Program-made: the position numbers and the translations under genes
Part shown: positions 53,273 through 64,000 of the stretch, piece after piece
How positions within the stretch are numbered: the stretch's first letter is position 1
Layout of the letters: each line of letters begins with the position of its first letter
The notes under the pieces: generated by a model
Told to the model about the DNA's origin: nothing
The model's input: only the letters and a program-made list of their open reading frames with translations
Databases searched by the model: none
Assembly (NCBI RefSeq): GCF_009017495.1
Contig: NZ_CP044990.1
Coordinates: 1,011,001-1,075,000, forward strand
Source: Deinococcus sp. AJ005
GTDB taxonomy: Bacteria; Deinococcota; Deinococci; Deinococcales; Deinococcaceae
Reading direction: 5' to 3'
DNA: 64,000 nucleotides

Positions 53273-55288
53273 TCAGCCTGCTGCCATCTCCGCCCTTCTT
53301 TCCTCAATAATCTTCTTAGCCAGATGGTCCGGCACGTCCTGATACCCGTGCGGCTTGACGGAAAAGGCCCCTCGGTCCCCAGTCAATGAGCGCAGATCGG
53401 CGCTGTAATTCTGCAACTCCGCCTGCGGCACTACGGCGCTGATAGTAATCACCGTGCCGCCCGTGTCCATGCCCTGCACGCGGGCGCGGCGCGTTTGCAA
53501 GTCGCTGATCAGGTCGCCCGTAAAAGAGGCTGGCGCACGAACTTTCAGCAGCACGGCAGGTTCTAGCAGGCCGGGCCGGGCGTTCGCCAGCGCGTTCTTG
53601 AGGGCCTGACCGCCCGCCATGCGAAAGGCGATGTCCGAACTGTCCACATCGTGATAGCTGCCGTCCAGTACGGTCACCCGCACGTCTTGCAGCGGGTAGC
53701 CCGCCAGACTGCCCTTGATCATGGCCTCCTGCACGCCCTTCTCTATGCTGGGGATGTATTTGCCGGGAATCGCGCCGCCCACCACCGCACTCCTGAATTC
53801 AAAATCCTCGCCGGGTTCAATGCGAATGGTGCAATCGCCGTACTGTCCGTGGCCGCCGCTCTGTTTCTTGTGCTTGCCCTGCGCCTCGGCAGCGGCGTGG
53901 ATGGTCTCGCGGTATGGAATCTGCGGCGTGGTGGTGGTCACGGTCACGCCCTGTGCGGCCAGTTTCTCGGCGGCGATGGTCAGGTGCATGTCGCCCATGC
54001 CGCTCAGCAGTTGCTCCCCGGTCTGCGGATCACGCCGGAAGTGCAGGGTGGGGTCTTCTTCCATCAGGCGGGTCAGCGCCGCGCCCAGCTTGTCCTCGTC
54101 CTGACGTGTGGCGGGATGTAAAGCGACGGTGTGTGCCGGATCGGGCAGCCACAGCGCGTCGTACTGGATCGGGTTGGCAGGATCGGCCAGCGTGTCCCCG
54201 GCGTGCAAGTCGGTCAATTTGGTCAGCACGCCGATCATCCCAGCGCTCAGCTCCGGCACCTCGGTCAATTCCTTGCCGTTGATCAGATAGAGGTGGGCAG
54301 GTTTCAGCTCGGTATGGTCACGCGAGGTATTGACTACGGTGTCGCCGGGCTTGAGGGTGCCGCTGTAGACCCGGATATACGCCAGTTTGCCCACGAAGGG
54401 ATCAATACTGACGCGCCACACGCGGGCGCTGAAGGGGGCGTCGGGCGTCGGCTCGCGGTTCTGGCCGTCCTGCCCGGTGGTGGGGCCACGTTCGCGGGCA
54501 CTGCGGAGGCCCGTGACCAGCAGATCCAGCAGTTGCGGAATGCCAACGCCTGTGGTGGCGCTGACCGGAATCACCGGATACAGCGTTCCCGCGTGAACCG
54601 CCCGCAGGAGGGCGGCGTGCAATTCCTCGGTGCCGATCTTCTCGCCTTCCAGAAAGCGTTCCATCAACGCATCGTCGGATTCAATGATGGCGTCGGTCAG
54701 GCTGCCTTGGGCTTCCTTCAACACCGAGCGCATATCGGAGGGAACCTCGCCGTCTCCGCTCACTTCCCCAGTCAGGACGTTGACCACGCCCCGGAACTCT
54801 GGCCCCTCTCCAATCGGCAGGTACAGCGGCGCGACATTGCCCGGCAGGCTGGAGCGCAGATCAGCCAGCACGGCGGAGAAGTTGGCGCGCTCCCGGTCCA
54901 TCTTGTTCACGGCAATCAGGCGCGGCATGTTGAAGCGGTCTGCTGTGGCCCACACGCGCTCGGTGCCCACCTCCACGCCGCTCACGCTGCTGACCACCAT
55001 CAACGTGGCGTCAGAGGCACGGATGCCCCCGCGAATCTCGCGCACGAAGTCGGCGTAACCAGGGGTGTCCAGCACGGTGATATCGGTGCCGCCGTGGTTC
55101 AGGCGCACCACTCCGGTGGTGATGGAAAAGCCGTGGGCCTTCTCGGCGTCGGTGTGGTCGCTCTGGGTGGTGCCGTCCTCTACTTTGCCAGGACGTGAAA
55201 TGGCCCCACTGTGGTGCAGCAGGGCTTCGCAGAGCGTGGTTTTCCCAGCGCCGCTGTGCGCGGCGAGACTCACAATACGAACGGGCAT
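53273..55288 (-). CDS. EF-G-like translational GTPase (EF-G2)
   Basis: 671 residues with the full EF-G domain order. G1 is [11 protein letters not shown]3 is DTPGYADF and G4 is NKMD; domain II starts near [16 protein letters not shown], and domain IV contains [12 protein letters not shown]. The usual G3 His (DTPGH) is Tyr, as in Thermus EF-G2. It is therefore the paralogue rather than the main translocase; role unknown. It lies alone, divergent from metG. Confidence 0.9.
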   Translation of the reverse strand: MPVRIVSLAAHSGAGKTTLCEALLHHSGAISRPGKVEDGTTQSDHTDAEKAHGFSITTGVVRLNHGGTDITVLDTPGYADFVREIRGGIRASDATLMVVSSVSGVEVGTERVWATADRFNMPRLIAVNKMDRERANFSAVLADLRSSLPGNVAPLYLPIGEGPEFRGVVNVLTGEVSGDGEVPSDMRSVLKEAQGSLTDAIIESDDALMERFLEGEKIGTEELHAALLRAVHAGTLYPVIPVSATTGVGIPQLLDLLVTGLRSARERGPTTGQDGQNREPTPDAPFSARVWRVSIDPFVGKLAYIRVYSGTLKPGDTVVNTSRDHTELKPAHLYLINGKELTEVPELSAGMIGVLTKLTDLHAGDTLADPANPIQYDALWLPDPAHTVALHPATRQDEDKLGAALTRLMEEDPTLHFRRDPQTGEQLLSGMGDMHLTIAAEKLAAQGVTVTTTTPQIPYRETIHAAAEAQGKHKKQSGGHGQYGDCTIRIEPGEDFEFRSAVVGGAIPGKYIPSIEKGVQEAMIKGSLAGYPLQDVRVTVLDGSYHDVDSSDIAFRMAGGQALKNALANARPGLLEPAVLLKVRAPASFTGDLISDLQTRRARVQGMDTGGTVITISAVVPQAELQNYSADLRSLTGDRGAFSVKPHGYQDVPDHLAKKIIEERRAEMAAG

Positions 55289-55462
55289 TCTTGAACCACC
55301 GATCCTTTTTAGTCAAAAAGAGGGGGCGGGGCGAACGGCTTCCGGCGCGGACTGATTTTGGTGGACCCACTGTACACCTGATTCAGCGCGTGCGACACAC
55401 TGCCCAGGCCAACTGCACACCTCTGCGCCATTTCCGCTATGTTCCTCCGGCGGTGGCCGCCC

Positions 55463-55468
55463 TAAACT
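55463..55468 (+). promoter_or_regulatory. -10 box of the metG leader transcript
   Basis: TAAACT, the same hexamer as upstream of the cysS leader. It would start transcription near 55475, followed by a mini-ORF GTG-ATG-ATT-TGA (55480-55491) and then a terminator. Confidence 0.45.
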
Positions 55469-55495
55469 CTCCACAGACCGTGATGATTTGAATGC

Positions 55496-55524
55496 CCCCG
55501 CGCCCCTAAGCGGTTCGGGGTTTT
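55496..55524 (+). terminator. Terminator in the metG leader
   Basis: CCCCG (55496-55500) pairs with CGGGG (55516-55520), with a nested CGC/GCG pair inside, then TTTT. It lies about 145 bases before the metG ATG. The remaining gap 55289-55667 holds the leader only; no gene is supported. Confidence 0.65.
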
Positions 55525-55667
55525 CAGGCGGGATGTAACTCTTTAACGGGACGCACCCCACCCTCGTTTTTTCTGGCCAGTTTTTCCGTATTCTGTACCG
55601 GTTGTCCGCCCCGCCTCTCATCAGGGCGCTGCATCTCTACGATGCCGGGTGGAAAGGAAGGCAAACC

Positions 55668-57668
55668 ATGACCGACACCAGCCAGAGCAACGAATTTATT
55701 ATCACCACCGCCATCGACTACGCCAACGGTGAGCCGCACATCGGCCACGTCTACGAGAAGATTCTGGGGGATGCCATCGCGCGCTATCAGCGGCTGGCGG
55801 GGCGCGACGTAACGTTTGTGATGGGCACCGACGAACACGGCGAGAAGATCAGCAAGGCCGCCGCCAAAGCCGGGGTCACGCCGCAAGAACTGGTAGACGA
55901 TCTGAGCGACCGCGCCTTCCGGGGCCTATGGGATCAACTGGAAATCAGCTACGACGCCTTTATCCGCACCACCGATGCCAAGCACAAGAAGTTCGTGCAG
56001 GGTGTCTTGCAGCGCGTGTACGACGCTGGGGATATCTACTTTGCCGAGTATGAGGGGCTGTATTCGGTGGGCGCGGAACGCTACGTGACCGACAAGGAAC
56101 TGGTGGAGGGCGCGGACGGTGTACGCCGCTATCCCGGTGATCCCCAGCCGCCCGAACTGAGGCGCGAGGCCAATTACTTTTTCAAGATGGAGAAGTATCA
56201 GGACTGGCTGCTGGAGACTCTCAAGACCAACCCGACGCTCATTCAACCCGCCGGATACCGCAATGAGGTGCTGGAAATGCTCTCCGAGCCGATTGGCCCG
56301 CTCAGTATCAGCCGCCCGAAAAGCCGCGTGCCGTGGGGCATCGAGCTGCCGTGGGACGCCGATCACGTCACCTACGTGTGGTTCGACGCGCTGCTGTCCT
56401 ACCTGACCCCCTTCGTGGCCAGTGGGCGTGATCCGGCGACGGTCAGCGGATTGGCGTGGCACGTCATCGGCAAGGATATCCTCAAGCCGCATGCGGTCTT
56501 CTGGCCCACCATGCTGAAGGCGGCGGGCTATCCGCTGTACCGCAAACTGGTGGTCCACAGCCACATCCTGGCCGAGGATGGGCGCAAGATGGGCAAAAGC
56601 CTGGGCAACGCGATCAACCCGCAGCAACTGGTGAATGACTTCCCGGTGGACGCCATCCGTTACACCTTGTTGCGCGAGGCGTCGCTGGGCGCGGACAGCC
56701 CCTACGGCGAGGGCATTCTGGTGTCGCGCCTGAACAGCGATCTGGCGAACGATCTGGGCAACCTGCTGTCGCGCACGGTCAGCATGATTCACAAGTACAG
56801 AGGTGGCGTGCTGCCCGCCGCGCACGAGCCGAACGAGCGCGAGCGCGAGATAGAGGCGGCGGCGCTGGCCCTGCCGGGTCAGATTCTGGCCCTCGTGGAT
56901 GACCTCAAGATCAATATGGCGATTGAGGCGGCCATGAACTTCGTGCGTGACCTGAACCGCTACATCGCTGAGAGTGCGCCGTGGAATCTGGCGAAGTCCG
57001 ACGAAACCGCCCGCCGTCTGGACACGGTGCTTTATACGGCTGCCGAGGGGTTGCGCGTCGCCTCGGTGTGTCTGGAAGCGGTGATTCCCGGCAAGGCCCG
57101 CGAACTGCGGGCGCAACTGGGCCTGAGTGGACAGACCTACGCCCTAGCGGGAGCCTGGGGCCTGATTCCAGCCGGAACGCGCGTGCCGGGCGGCCCCATC
57201 CTCTTCCCGAAGCCGGAGCAGGAGGAAGGCAAGGAGAAGTCGGTCAAGCCGCAGAAGCCCATCCAGAAGGAGAAGAAAGTCGTGCCCCAGATCGTAGAAC
57301 CCATCGCGCCCGTCGCCAGTGCCACCCCCGCCGAAACCGAAGCCCTGATCTCCATTGACGACTTCGCCCGTATCGACTTGCGCGTGGCCGAGGTCATCGC
57401 CTGCGAGGCGGTGGCAAAGGCCGACAAACTGCTCAAGCTGACGGTGAAAATGGGCGACGAAACGCGCACGGTGGTCAGCGGCATCCGCAAGTGGTATGAG
57501 CCGGAAGCGCTGGTGGGCCGCAAGGTGATTCTGGTGGCGAACCTGAAGCCCGCCAAGTTGCGCGGCATTGAATCCCAGGGCATGATCCTGGCCGCCGAGG
57601 ACGATGCGGGCAATCTGGATCTGGTGGGACTGGGGCTGGATTTGCCGAGCGGGACGAAGGTTCGCTGA
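55668..57668 (+). CDS. metG: Methionyl-tRNA synthetase with C-terminal tRNA-binding domain
   Basis: 666 residues: [17 protein letters not shown] with [24 protein letters not shown] and [10 protein letters not shown] (KMSKS variant). After a Lys/Glu/Pro linker (about 520-555) comes an EMAP/Trbp111-type domain ([17 protein letters not shown] to [11 protein letters not shown]) that helps tRNA binding. No zinc-knuckle cysteine cluster is seen. ATG 55668 has GGAAAGGAAGG upstream. The leader holds a terminator and a very short ORF. Confidence 0.95.
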   Translation: MTDTSQSNEFIITTAIDYANGEPHIGHVYEKILGDAIARYQRLAGRDVTFVMGTDEHGEKISKAAAKAGVTPQELVDDLSDRAFRGLWDQLEISYDAFIRTTDAKHKKFVQGVLQRVYDAGDIYFAEYEGLYSVGAERYVTDKELVEGADGVRRYPGDPQPPELRREANYFFKMEKYQDWLLETLKTNPTLIQPAGYRNEVLEMLSEPIGPLSISRPKSRVPWGIELPWDADHVTYVWFDALLSYLTPFVASGRDPATVSGLAWHVIGKDILKPHAVFWPTMLKAAGYPLYRKLVVHSHILAEDGRKMGKSLGNAINPQQLVNDFPVDAIRYTLLREASLGADSPYGEGILVSRLNSDLANDLGNLLSRTVSMIHKYRGGVLPAAHEPNEREREIEAAALALPGQILALVDDLKINMAIEAAMNFVRDLNRYIAESAPWNLAKSDETARRLDTVLYTAAEGLRVASVCLEAVIPGKARELRAQLGLSGQTYALAGAWGLIPAGTRVPGGPILFPKPEQEEGKEKSVKPQKPIQKEKKVVPQIVEPIAPVASATPAETEALISIDDFARIDLRVAEVIACEAVAKADKLLKLTVKMGDETRTVVSGIRKWYEPEALVGRKVILVANLKPAKLRGIESQGMILAAEDDAGNLDLVGLGLDLPSGTKVR

Positions 57669-57687
57669 GAAAAAATCTCAACAAAAA

Positions 57688-57717
57688 GCTGCCGGAGGCG
57701 AATTGACCTCCGGCAGC
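57688..57717. terminator. Terminator between metG and the lipoprotein gene
   Basis: Perfect 11-pair stem GCTGCCGGAGG (57688-57698) and CCTCCGGCAGC (57707-57717). AAAAA before it is the U-tract for the minus-strand lipoprotein gene; the plus-strand side is weaker (CTGGTTTT). Confidence 0.9.
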
Positions 57718-57736
57718 TCTGGTTTTGGATGGACGC

Positions 57737-58702
57737 TTATGGAATCAGGTAGGTGACCACCAGACTGGGCTTGTCGGTGGCGCTGTCGCCCGATCTCAGG
57801 TAAGCGATGTCGGCGTTGCCGTCCCCATCGGTCAGCTTGGCGAAGCGCAGGCGGTACTGCGAGCGGACGCGGCTGTTGGTTCGGTCATCCTTGAGGGCAC
57901 TCAGGACAGACTTGGTGTAGTTGCCGAGAGTGGGGCTGCTGATGATGTCACCCTGGTTGCTGTACACCGTAGGATCGAAGTCGGCGGCGGTCAGTGAGGT
58001 GCCGTAATTCACATGATCCAGCATCAAATCGCTGGCCCCCACATCCAGGTCGGTATACGGACTGCCAGCCACCGCGTACTGGTTGACGGTCAGGTTCGCG
58101 GCCAGAATGTTGGCGCTGGTCAGGGCAGCGGGTAGGCCAGCCAGGTCGAAGCTCAGATAGCTGCGGTAGGTGGCATTTCCAACTGTGGCGCTGTCGCCGA
58201 TATACAGGGAGCCGTCGTTGGTCACCACCTCTCCGTCTGAACGCACCCGGCCATCCAGCGCTGGCGTGCTGCTCAGGGTCGTGGTGATCTGCTTGAAAGT
58301 CTTAAAGTTGCTGTTAGTGGCGGGCAGGGCATTGCCCGCGATGTCTGTGGCCGTGGTGCTGAGGCTGAAGCTGTACGTCTTCCCCAGAGCGGTGTAGGCG
58401 AGGTCCGCATTGGGATTGATGGTGAGCGCCGTACCGCCAGCGTTCCAGCTAAAAGTCACACTCGCGGCGGGCAGATCGGTGGACTGGTAGGCCGCCTGCG
58501 TGGCCGCCTGATTCATTTTCTCACTGAAGGTCACCACGATATTGGCGTCCTTGGCAACCCCGGTGGCCCCACTGGCAGGCGTGATGGACACGACGCTGGG
58601 CGCGGTGGTATCTGCTGGGTCTGGTGTGGGGGTTCCTCCACCTCCGCAGGCGGCGAGGCTCAGGGCAGTGGTCAGCAGCAAAGCAATATTCAGTGGTTTC
58701 AT
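57737..58702 (-). CDS. Ig-like domain lipoprotein
   Basis: 321 residues: lipoprotein signal peptide with lipobox LAAC (Cys about 19) followed by GGGG, an SbsA/Big_5 Ig-like domain (APSVVSITPASGATGVAKDA to GNALPATNSNFKTF), and a C-terminal beta-rich domain of DNRLRE-like style (SYLSFDLAGLP, YRLRFAK). It is anchored outside the membrane, probably a cell-surface or adhesion part. ATG 58702 has GGAGGAAAA upstream. Three TGATCA boxes lie about 100 bases upstream. Confidence 0.8.
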   Translation of the reverse strand: MKPLNIALLLTTALSLAACGGGGTPTPDPADTTAPSVVSITPASGATGVAKDANIVVTFSEKMNQAATQAAYQSTDLPAASVTFSWNAGGTALTINPNADLAYTALGKTYSFSLSTTATDIAGNALPATNSNFKTFKQITTTLSSTPALDGRVRSDGEVVTNDGSLYIGDSATVGNATYRSYLSFDLAGLPAALTSANILAANLTVNQYAVAGSPYTDLDVGASDLMLDHVNYGTSLTAADFDPTVYSNQGDIISSPTLGNYTKSVLSALKDDRTNSRVRSQYRLRFAKLTDGDGNADIAYLRSGDSATDKPSLVVTYLIP

Positions 58703-58800
58703 GGTCTTTTCCTCCTGGGCGCCGGAAGCTCTGCCAACCGCTGGCCGAGTGCCTTTCCTTCGCATGGACCCACCTTAAAAAACGCACCGTGACCGGACCA

Positions 58801-58838
58801 TGATCAACTGTGATCAGGATGGACTTGCGCCATGATCA
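58801..58838. promoter_or_regulatory. Three TGATCA boxes in the divergent lipoprotein/rapZ region
   Basis: TGATCA occurs at 58801, 58811 and 58833. The spacings of 10 and 22 bases place the boxes on about the same face of the helix. They could be a regulator array; the protein is unknown. Confidence 0.35.
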
Positions 58839-58909
58839 GGCAGCCCACCATGCGTTCCGCCTGACCGTTCATGCCCGCAGTTCACGCCAGCCCGAGTAGA
58901 CTGGGCCGT

Positions 58910-59749
<840 letters not shown>

Positions 59750-59764
59750 GATGGGGAGGCGGCG

Positions 59765-61162
59765 ATGAGTGATCCGCCCCTGCTGGACGACCAACGGCTG
59801 GGCGAGCGGTCTCCAGCCACTCTGGGCCGGGCCAGTGCCGTGCGGCGGCGGGCGGTGCGGGGTGGGCAGTACGCCAGCCGCCGCGCCCGCGTGTGGCTCG
59901 CGCCGGGTATGGGCGTCAAGCGCTGGTTGATCCTGTTCATGGTCTGCACGCTGGTGGGGGCGGTGGGTTTCCTCCATTTCACCTGGACCGGGCCGCTGCA
60001 TTTCGTCGCCACCCGCTGGATTCTGTACCTGAATACGCTGACCGATCCAGGACTGGTGCCGCTGCATGTCACCGGTATGGTGGTCATGGCACTGGCACTG
60101 ATCGGGGCGTTTTTCAGCATCGCCATGCTCAACCGTTCCATCCTGCGCGGCACGGGTACAGTTCCTGGCACGGCGCTGGACCTGATCTACGAGCGGCGCA
60201 ACCTGTCACGCGGCCCCCGGATCGTGGCAGTGGGCGGAGGCACGGGTCTGTCCAACCTGCTGAGTGGCCTGCGTGCCTATACCGCTCATACCACCGCCAT
60301 CGTGACCGTTTCCGACAACGGCGGCAGCAGCGGACGTCTGCGCGAATCGCTGGACATGATCGCCCCCGGTGACCTGACCGACTGCTACGCGGCCCTCAGC
60401 GACAGCCCGGTGATGGCGCGGCTGCTCCTGCACCGCTTCACGCGCGGCGACGGCCTCAAGGGCCACACCTTCGGCAATTTGATGCTGGCCACCCTCAGCG
60501 AGGAGGAAGGCGGGCTTGCGGTGGCCATGAAGGACATCCACGAGGTACTGCGGATTCGCGGACAGGTCTTTCCGGCCACCACCGCGCCCGCCACCCTGGT
60601 GGCCCACCTGGAGGACGGCGGCGTGATCCGGGGCGAGAGCCAGTTTGCCGAATCGGTGGGTCACGCGCGCATCCGGCAGGTCAGCCTCGATCCGCCGGAT
60701 CTGCCCGCGCTGCCCCCAGTGCTGGATGCCATCCGCGACGCCGAGCAACTGGTGCTGGGGCCGGGAAGCCTGTTTACCAGTATCATTCCCGCTCTGCTGG
60801 TCCCCGAAATTGCCCGCGCCGTGCGCGAATCGGTGGCTCCCCTGATCTACGTATCCAGCCTGATGACTGAACCCGGCGAGACCGATGGCCTGAGCCTGGA
60901 AGACCACGTGCGCGCCATCACCCGCCACCTGGGCCGCACCCCCGATTGCGTGCTGGTCAACAACGCCAGCCTGCCCCCCGAAGTCGTGCAGCGCTACGCG
61001 GAGGCGGGCGCGCATCTGCTCAACCTGGATGGGGCCAGCCGTGACCTGAGCGACTGTGCCGTGGTGCTGCCGCTGTTGCAACCCGGACAGGCCCGCCATG
61101 ATCCGGTGGCGCTGGCCCAGGCACTATTGACCCAGACCCCACGTCGCCGCTTCCAGAACTGA
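59765..61162 (+). CDS. yvcK: YvcK/CofD-like protein with N-terminal membrane anchor
   Basis: 465 residues. Two transmembrane helices lie at about 55-75 and 100-122; the CofD-like domain follows: [44 protein letters not shown] and [16 protein letters not shown]. YvcK binds UDP-GlcNAc and controls carbon flux to cell-wall precursors. The membrane anchor is absent from Bacillus YvcK. GGAGG precedes the ATG. The usual third partner, WhiA, does not follow. Confidence 0.9.
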   Translation: MSDPPLLDDQRLGERSPATLGRASAVRRRAVRGGQYASRRARVWLAPGMGVKRWLILFMVCTLVGAVGFLHFTWTGPLHFVATRWILYLNTLTDPGLVPLHVTGMVVMALALIGAFFSIAMLNRSILRGTGTVPGTALDLIYERRNLSRGPRIVAVGGGTGLSNLLSGLRAYTAHTTAIVTVSDNGGSSGRLRESLDMIAPGDLTDCYAALSDSPVMARLLLHRFTRGDGLKGHTFGNLMLATLSEEEGGLAVAMKDIHEVLRIRGQVFPATTAPATLVAHLEDGGVIRGESQFAESVGHARIRQVSLDPPDLPALPPVLDAIRDAEQLVLGPGSLFTSIIPALLVPEIARAVRESVAPLIYVSSLMTEPGETDGLSLEDHVRAITRHLGRTPDCVLVNNASLPPEVVQRYAEAGAHLLNLDGASRDLSDCAVVLPLLQPGQARHDPVALAQALLTQTPRRRFQN

Positions 61163-61250
61163 CTCCATCAGAGACCGGCCTGCATCAGAGGCGGCGCTGA
61201 ACTAGAGGCAGCCCTCATCCGCCGTCTCACTGACTGTTACGCTGGGCAGC

Positions 61251-62540
61251 ATGACAGCGCTGCAAGACACGGCAATGGGAATCCGCGAGATGGGCGTGCG
61301 GGCAAAAGCGGCGGGCCGGGTGCTGCGTTCCCTGCCCACAGCGCGCAAGGTAGAGGCGTTGCGCGCCATCGCTGCCGAACTGCGTGCCCGTGAAGACGGA
61401 ATCGTGCGGGCCAACGCCCAGGATGTGCTGGCCGCGCAGGAAGCTGGTCTGCCCGAACACATGATCGCCCGCCTGCGTCTGGACGCCGCCGCGCTGAGAA
61501 CGGTGGCCGCCGATGTGGAGGCCGTCTCGCGGCTGCCCGATCCGGTGGGGGAGACCACGGGGGCGCAGACCCAGCCCAGCGGGATTCAGGTCTCACAGAG
61601 GCGAGTGCCGCTGGGCGTGCTGGGGGTCATCTACGAATCGCGTCCCAACGTCACCGTGGATGTGGCTGCATTGGCGCTGATGAGTGGTAACGCAGTGATC
61701 CTGCGCGGCGGCAAGGAAACCGTTCACAGCAACGCGGCCCTGGAAGAGGCGATTCGCGCGGCTCTGAAAGCCCAGAACCTCCCTACCGACGCCGTGCAGG
61801 TCATCCACGATCCGGCCCGCGAGCGCATGCGCGAACTCCTGCGCCTGGACGATCTGGTGGACGCCATCATCCCGCGCGGCGGGGCCGGGCTGCACCGCTA
61901 CTGTGTCGAGAACGCTACCGTCCCCGTGATCGTGGGCGGCATCGGCGTGGTTCATATCTATCTGGACGCCAGCTTCACCCGTGACCCGGCAGACGTGAGG
62001 CGGGCTGCCGAGATTATCGTGAATGCCAAAGTTCAGAAGCCCAGCGCCTGCAATGCTCTGGACACATTGTTGATTGATCGGGACGCTCTGGCTGCCTTGC
62101 CCGACATCGCCCGCGCGTTGCTGGAAAACGGCGTGGAAGTGCGCGCCGATGCCGAGGCGTGGAGCGCGTTGCAGAACGCGGGGATCGCCGTGATGCCTGC
62201 TACCGATACCGACTACGGCACCGAATTCCTGGCCTTGACCGTCAGCCTCAAAGTCGTATCTGGACTGGAGGAAGCGCTGGACTTCATTGCCACCCACGGC
62301 AACCACACCGACGTGATTTTGACACGCGACGACGCGCAGGCCGAGCGTTTTATTCAGGACGTGGACAGTGCCGCCGTGATTGTCAACGCCAGCCCCCGTT
62401 TCAATGACGGCGGGCAACTGGGATTGGGCGCGGAAGTCGCCATCAGCACGCAGAAGCTGCACGCGCGGGGGCCGATGGGCTTGAGGGAACTGACCACGAC
62501 GAAATGGGTGGTGGTGGGGGAAGGGCAGGGCAGGAGCTAG
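61251..62540 (+). CDS. proA: Gamma-glutamyl phosphate reductase
   Basis: 429 residues of an ALDH-fold enzyme: YESRPNVTVDVAALALMSGN, LRGGKETVHSN and the catalytic Cys in VQKPSACNALDTLL. It reduces glutamyl 5-phosphate to the semialdehyde in proline synthesis. TACGCT (61238-61243) lies seven bases before the ATG. proB is not adjacent. Confidence 0.95.
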   Translation: MTALQDTAMGIREMGVRAKAAGRVLRSLPTARKVEALRAIAAELRAREDGIVRANAQDVLAAQEAGLPEHMIARLRLDAAALRTVAADVEAVSRLPDPVGETTGAQTQPSGIQVSQRRVPLGVLGVIYESRPNVTVDVAALALMSGNAVILRGGKETVHSNAALEEAIRAALKAQNLPTDAVQVIHDPARERMRELLRLDDLVDAIIPRGGAGLHRYCVENATVPVIVGGIGVVHIYLDASFTRDPADVRRAAEIIVNAKVQKPSACNALDTLLIDRDALAALPDIARALLENGVEVRADAEAWSALQNAGIAVMPATDTDYGTEFLALTVSLKVVSGLEEALDFIATHGNHTDVILTRDDAQAERFIQDVDSAAVIVNASPRFNDGGQLGLGAEVAISTQKLHARGPMGLRELTTTKWVVVGEGQGRS

Positions 62541-62552
62541 ATCAGAAGAAGA

Positions 62553-62583
62553 GGGAAACAGTTTTAACTCTGCTTCCCCTTTT
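62553..62583 (+). terminator. Terminator between proA and dxs
   Basis: GGGAAaCAG (62553-62561) pairs with CTGcTTCCC (62570-62578) with one mismatch; CTTTT follows. The genes converge here. Confidence 0.65.
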
Positions 62584-62594
62584 CGTTGATCGCT

Positions 62595-64000
<1,406 letters not shown>

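Overview
The window is chromosomal DNA from a Deinococcus-type bacterium. Four things support this: high G+C content; dense, short-spaced genes; very many start codons placed 5 to 8 bases after a TANNNT -10 box (leaderless transcription, known to be common in Deinococcus); and a gene set typical of Deinococcus-Thermus, including a ba3-type oxidase with a small subunit IIa, an EF-G2 paralogue, two deoxynucleoside kinases and a membrane-anchored YvcK. Assignment to genus is inference from gene content, not from a search.

Layout. 1-5.4 kb: an unidentified partial gene, an MFS exporter, a GH13 amylase, a VapBC-like toxin-antitoxin pair and a tRNA nucleotidyltransferase. 5.4-9.0 kb: a cobalamin riboswitch with its terminator, then a vitamin B12 ABC importer (btuF, btuC, btuD) and a [2Fe-2S] protein. 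9.0-15.2 kb: three amino-acyl or acetyl metabolism genes, RF3 and a ParB-like protein. 15.3-18.7 kb: an operon of CBS protein, ba3 oxidase subunits IIa, II and I, and cytochrome c. 19.0-22.3 kb: rmlBACD for dTDP-rhamnose. 22.3-24.5 kb: glmS under a glmS ribozyme. 24.7-29.9 kb: FmdB-like, HtrA-like, SPFH with a ribbon-helix-helix protein, SDR, subtilase. 29.9-30.8 kb: an AT-rich islet with one zinc-ribbon/HEPN gene. 30.8-41 kb: nucleoside kinases, TetR, HPF, butyrate kinase, Map, MMPL transporter, RNA methyltransferase. 41-48.7 kb: cysS, DUF402 pair, a divergent two-component pair, prs. 48.9-64 kb: carotenoid-type oxidoreductase, membrane proteins, threonine aldolase, EF-G2, metG, a lipoprotein, rapZ-yvcK, proA and partial dxs.

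The most interesting signals are in the non-coding DNA. (1) A 136-bp MITE-like element occurs twice, with terminal inverted repeats; one copy has a perfect 6-bp target duplication and the other supplies the start codon of btuC. (2) cysS is preceded by a leaderless 10-codon leader peptide containing tandem Cys codons and then an intrinsic terminator, which is the architecture of a cysteine attenuator. (3) prfC (RF3) is preceded by a leaderless 8-codon ORF ending Pro-Pro-Pro-stop. (4) metG has a short leader ORF and a terminator. Together these suggest that leaderless mini-ORFs act as translation sensors in this lineage. (5) A lone zinc-ribbon/HEPN gene in foreign-looking AT-rich DNA is a candidate defence or toxin RNase.

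No tRNA, rRNA or CRISPR array was recognised.
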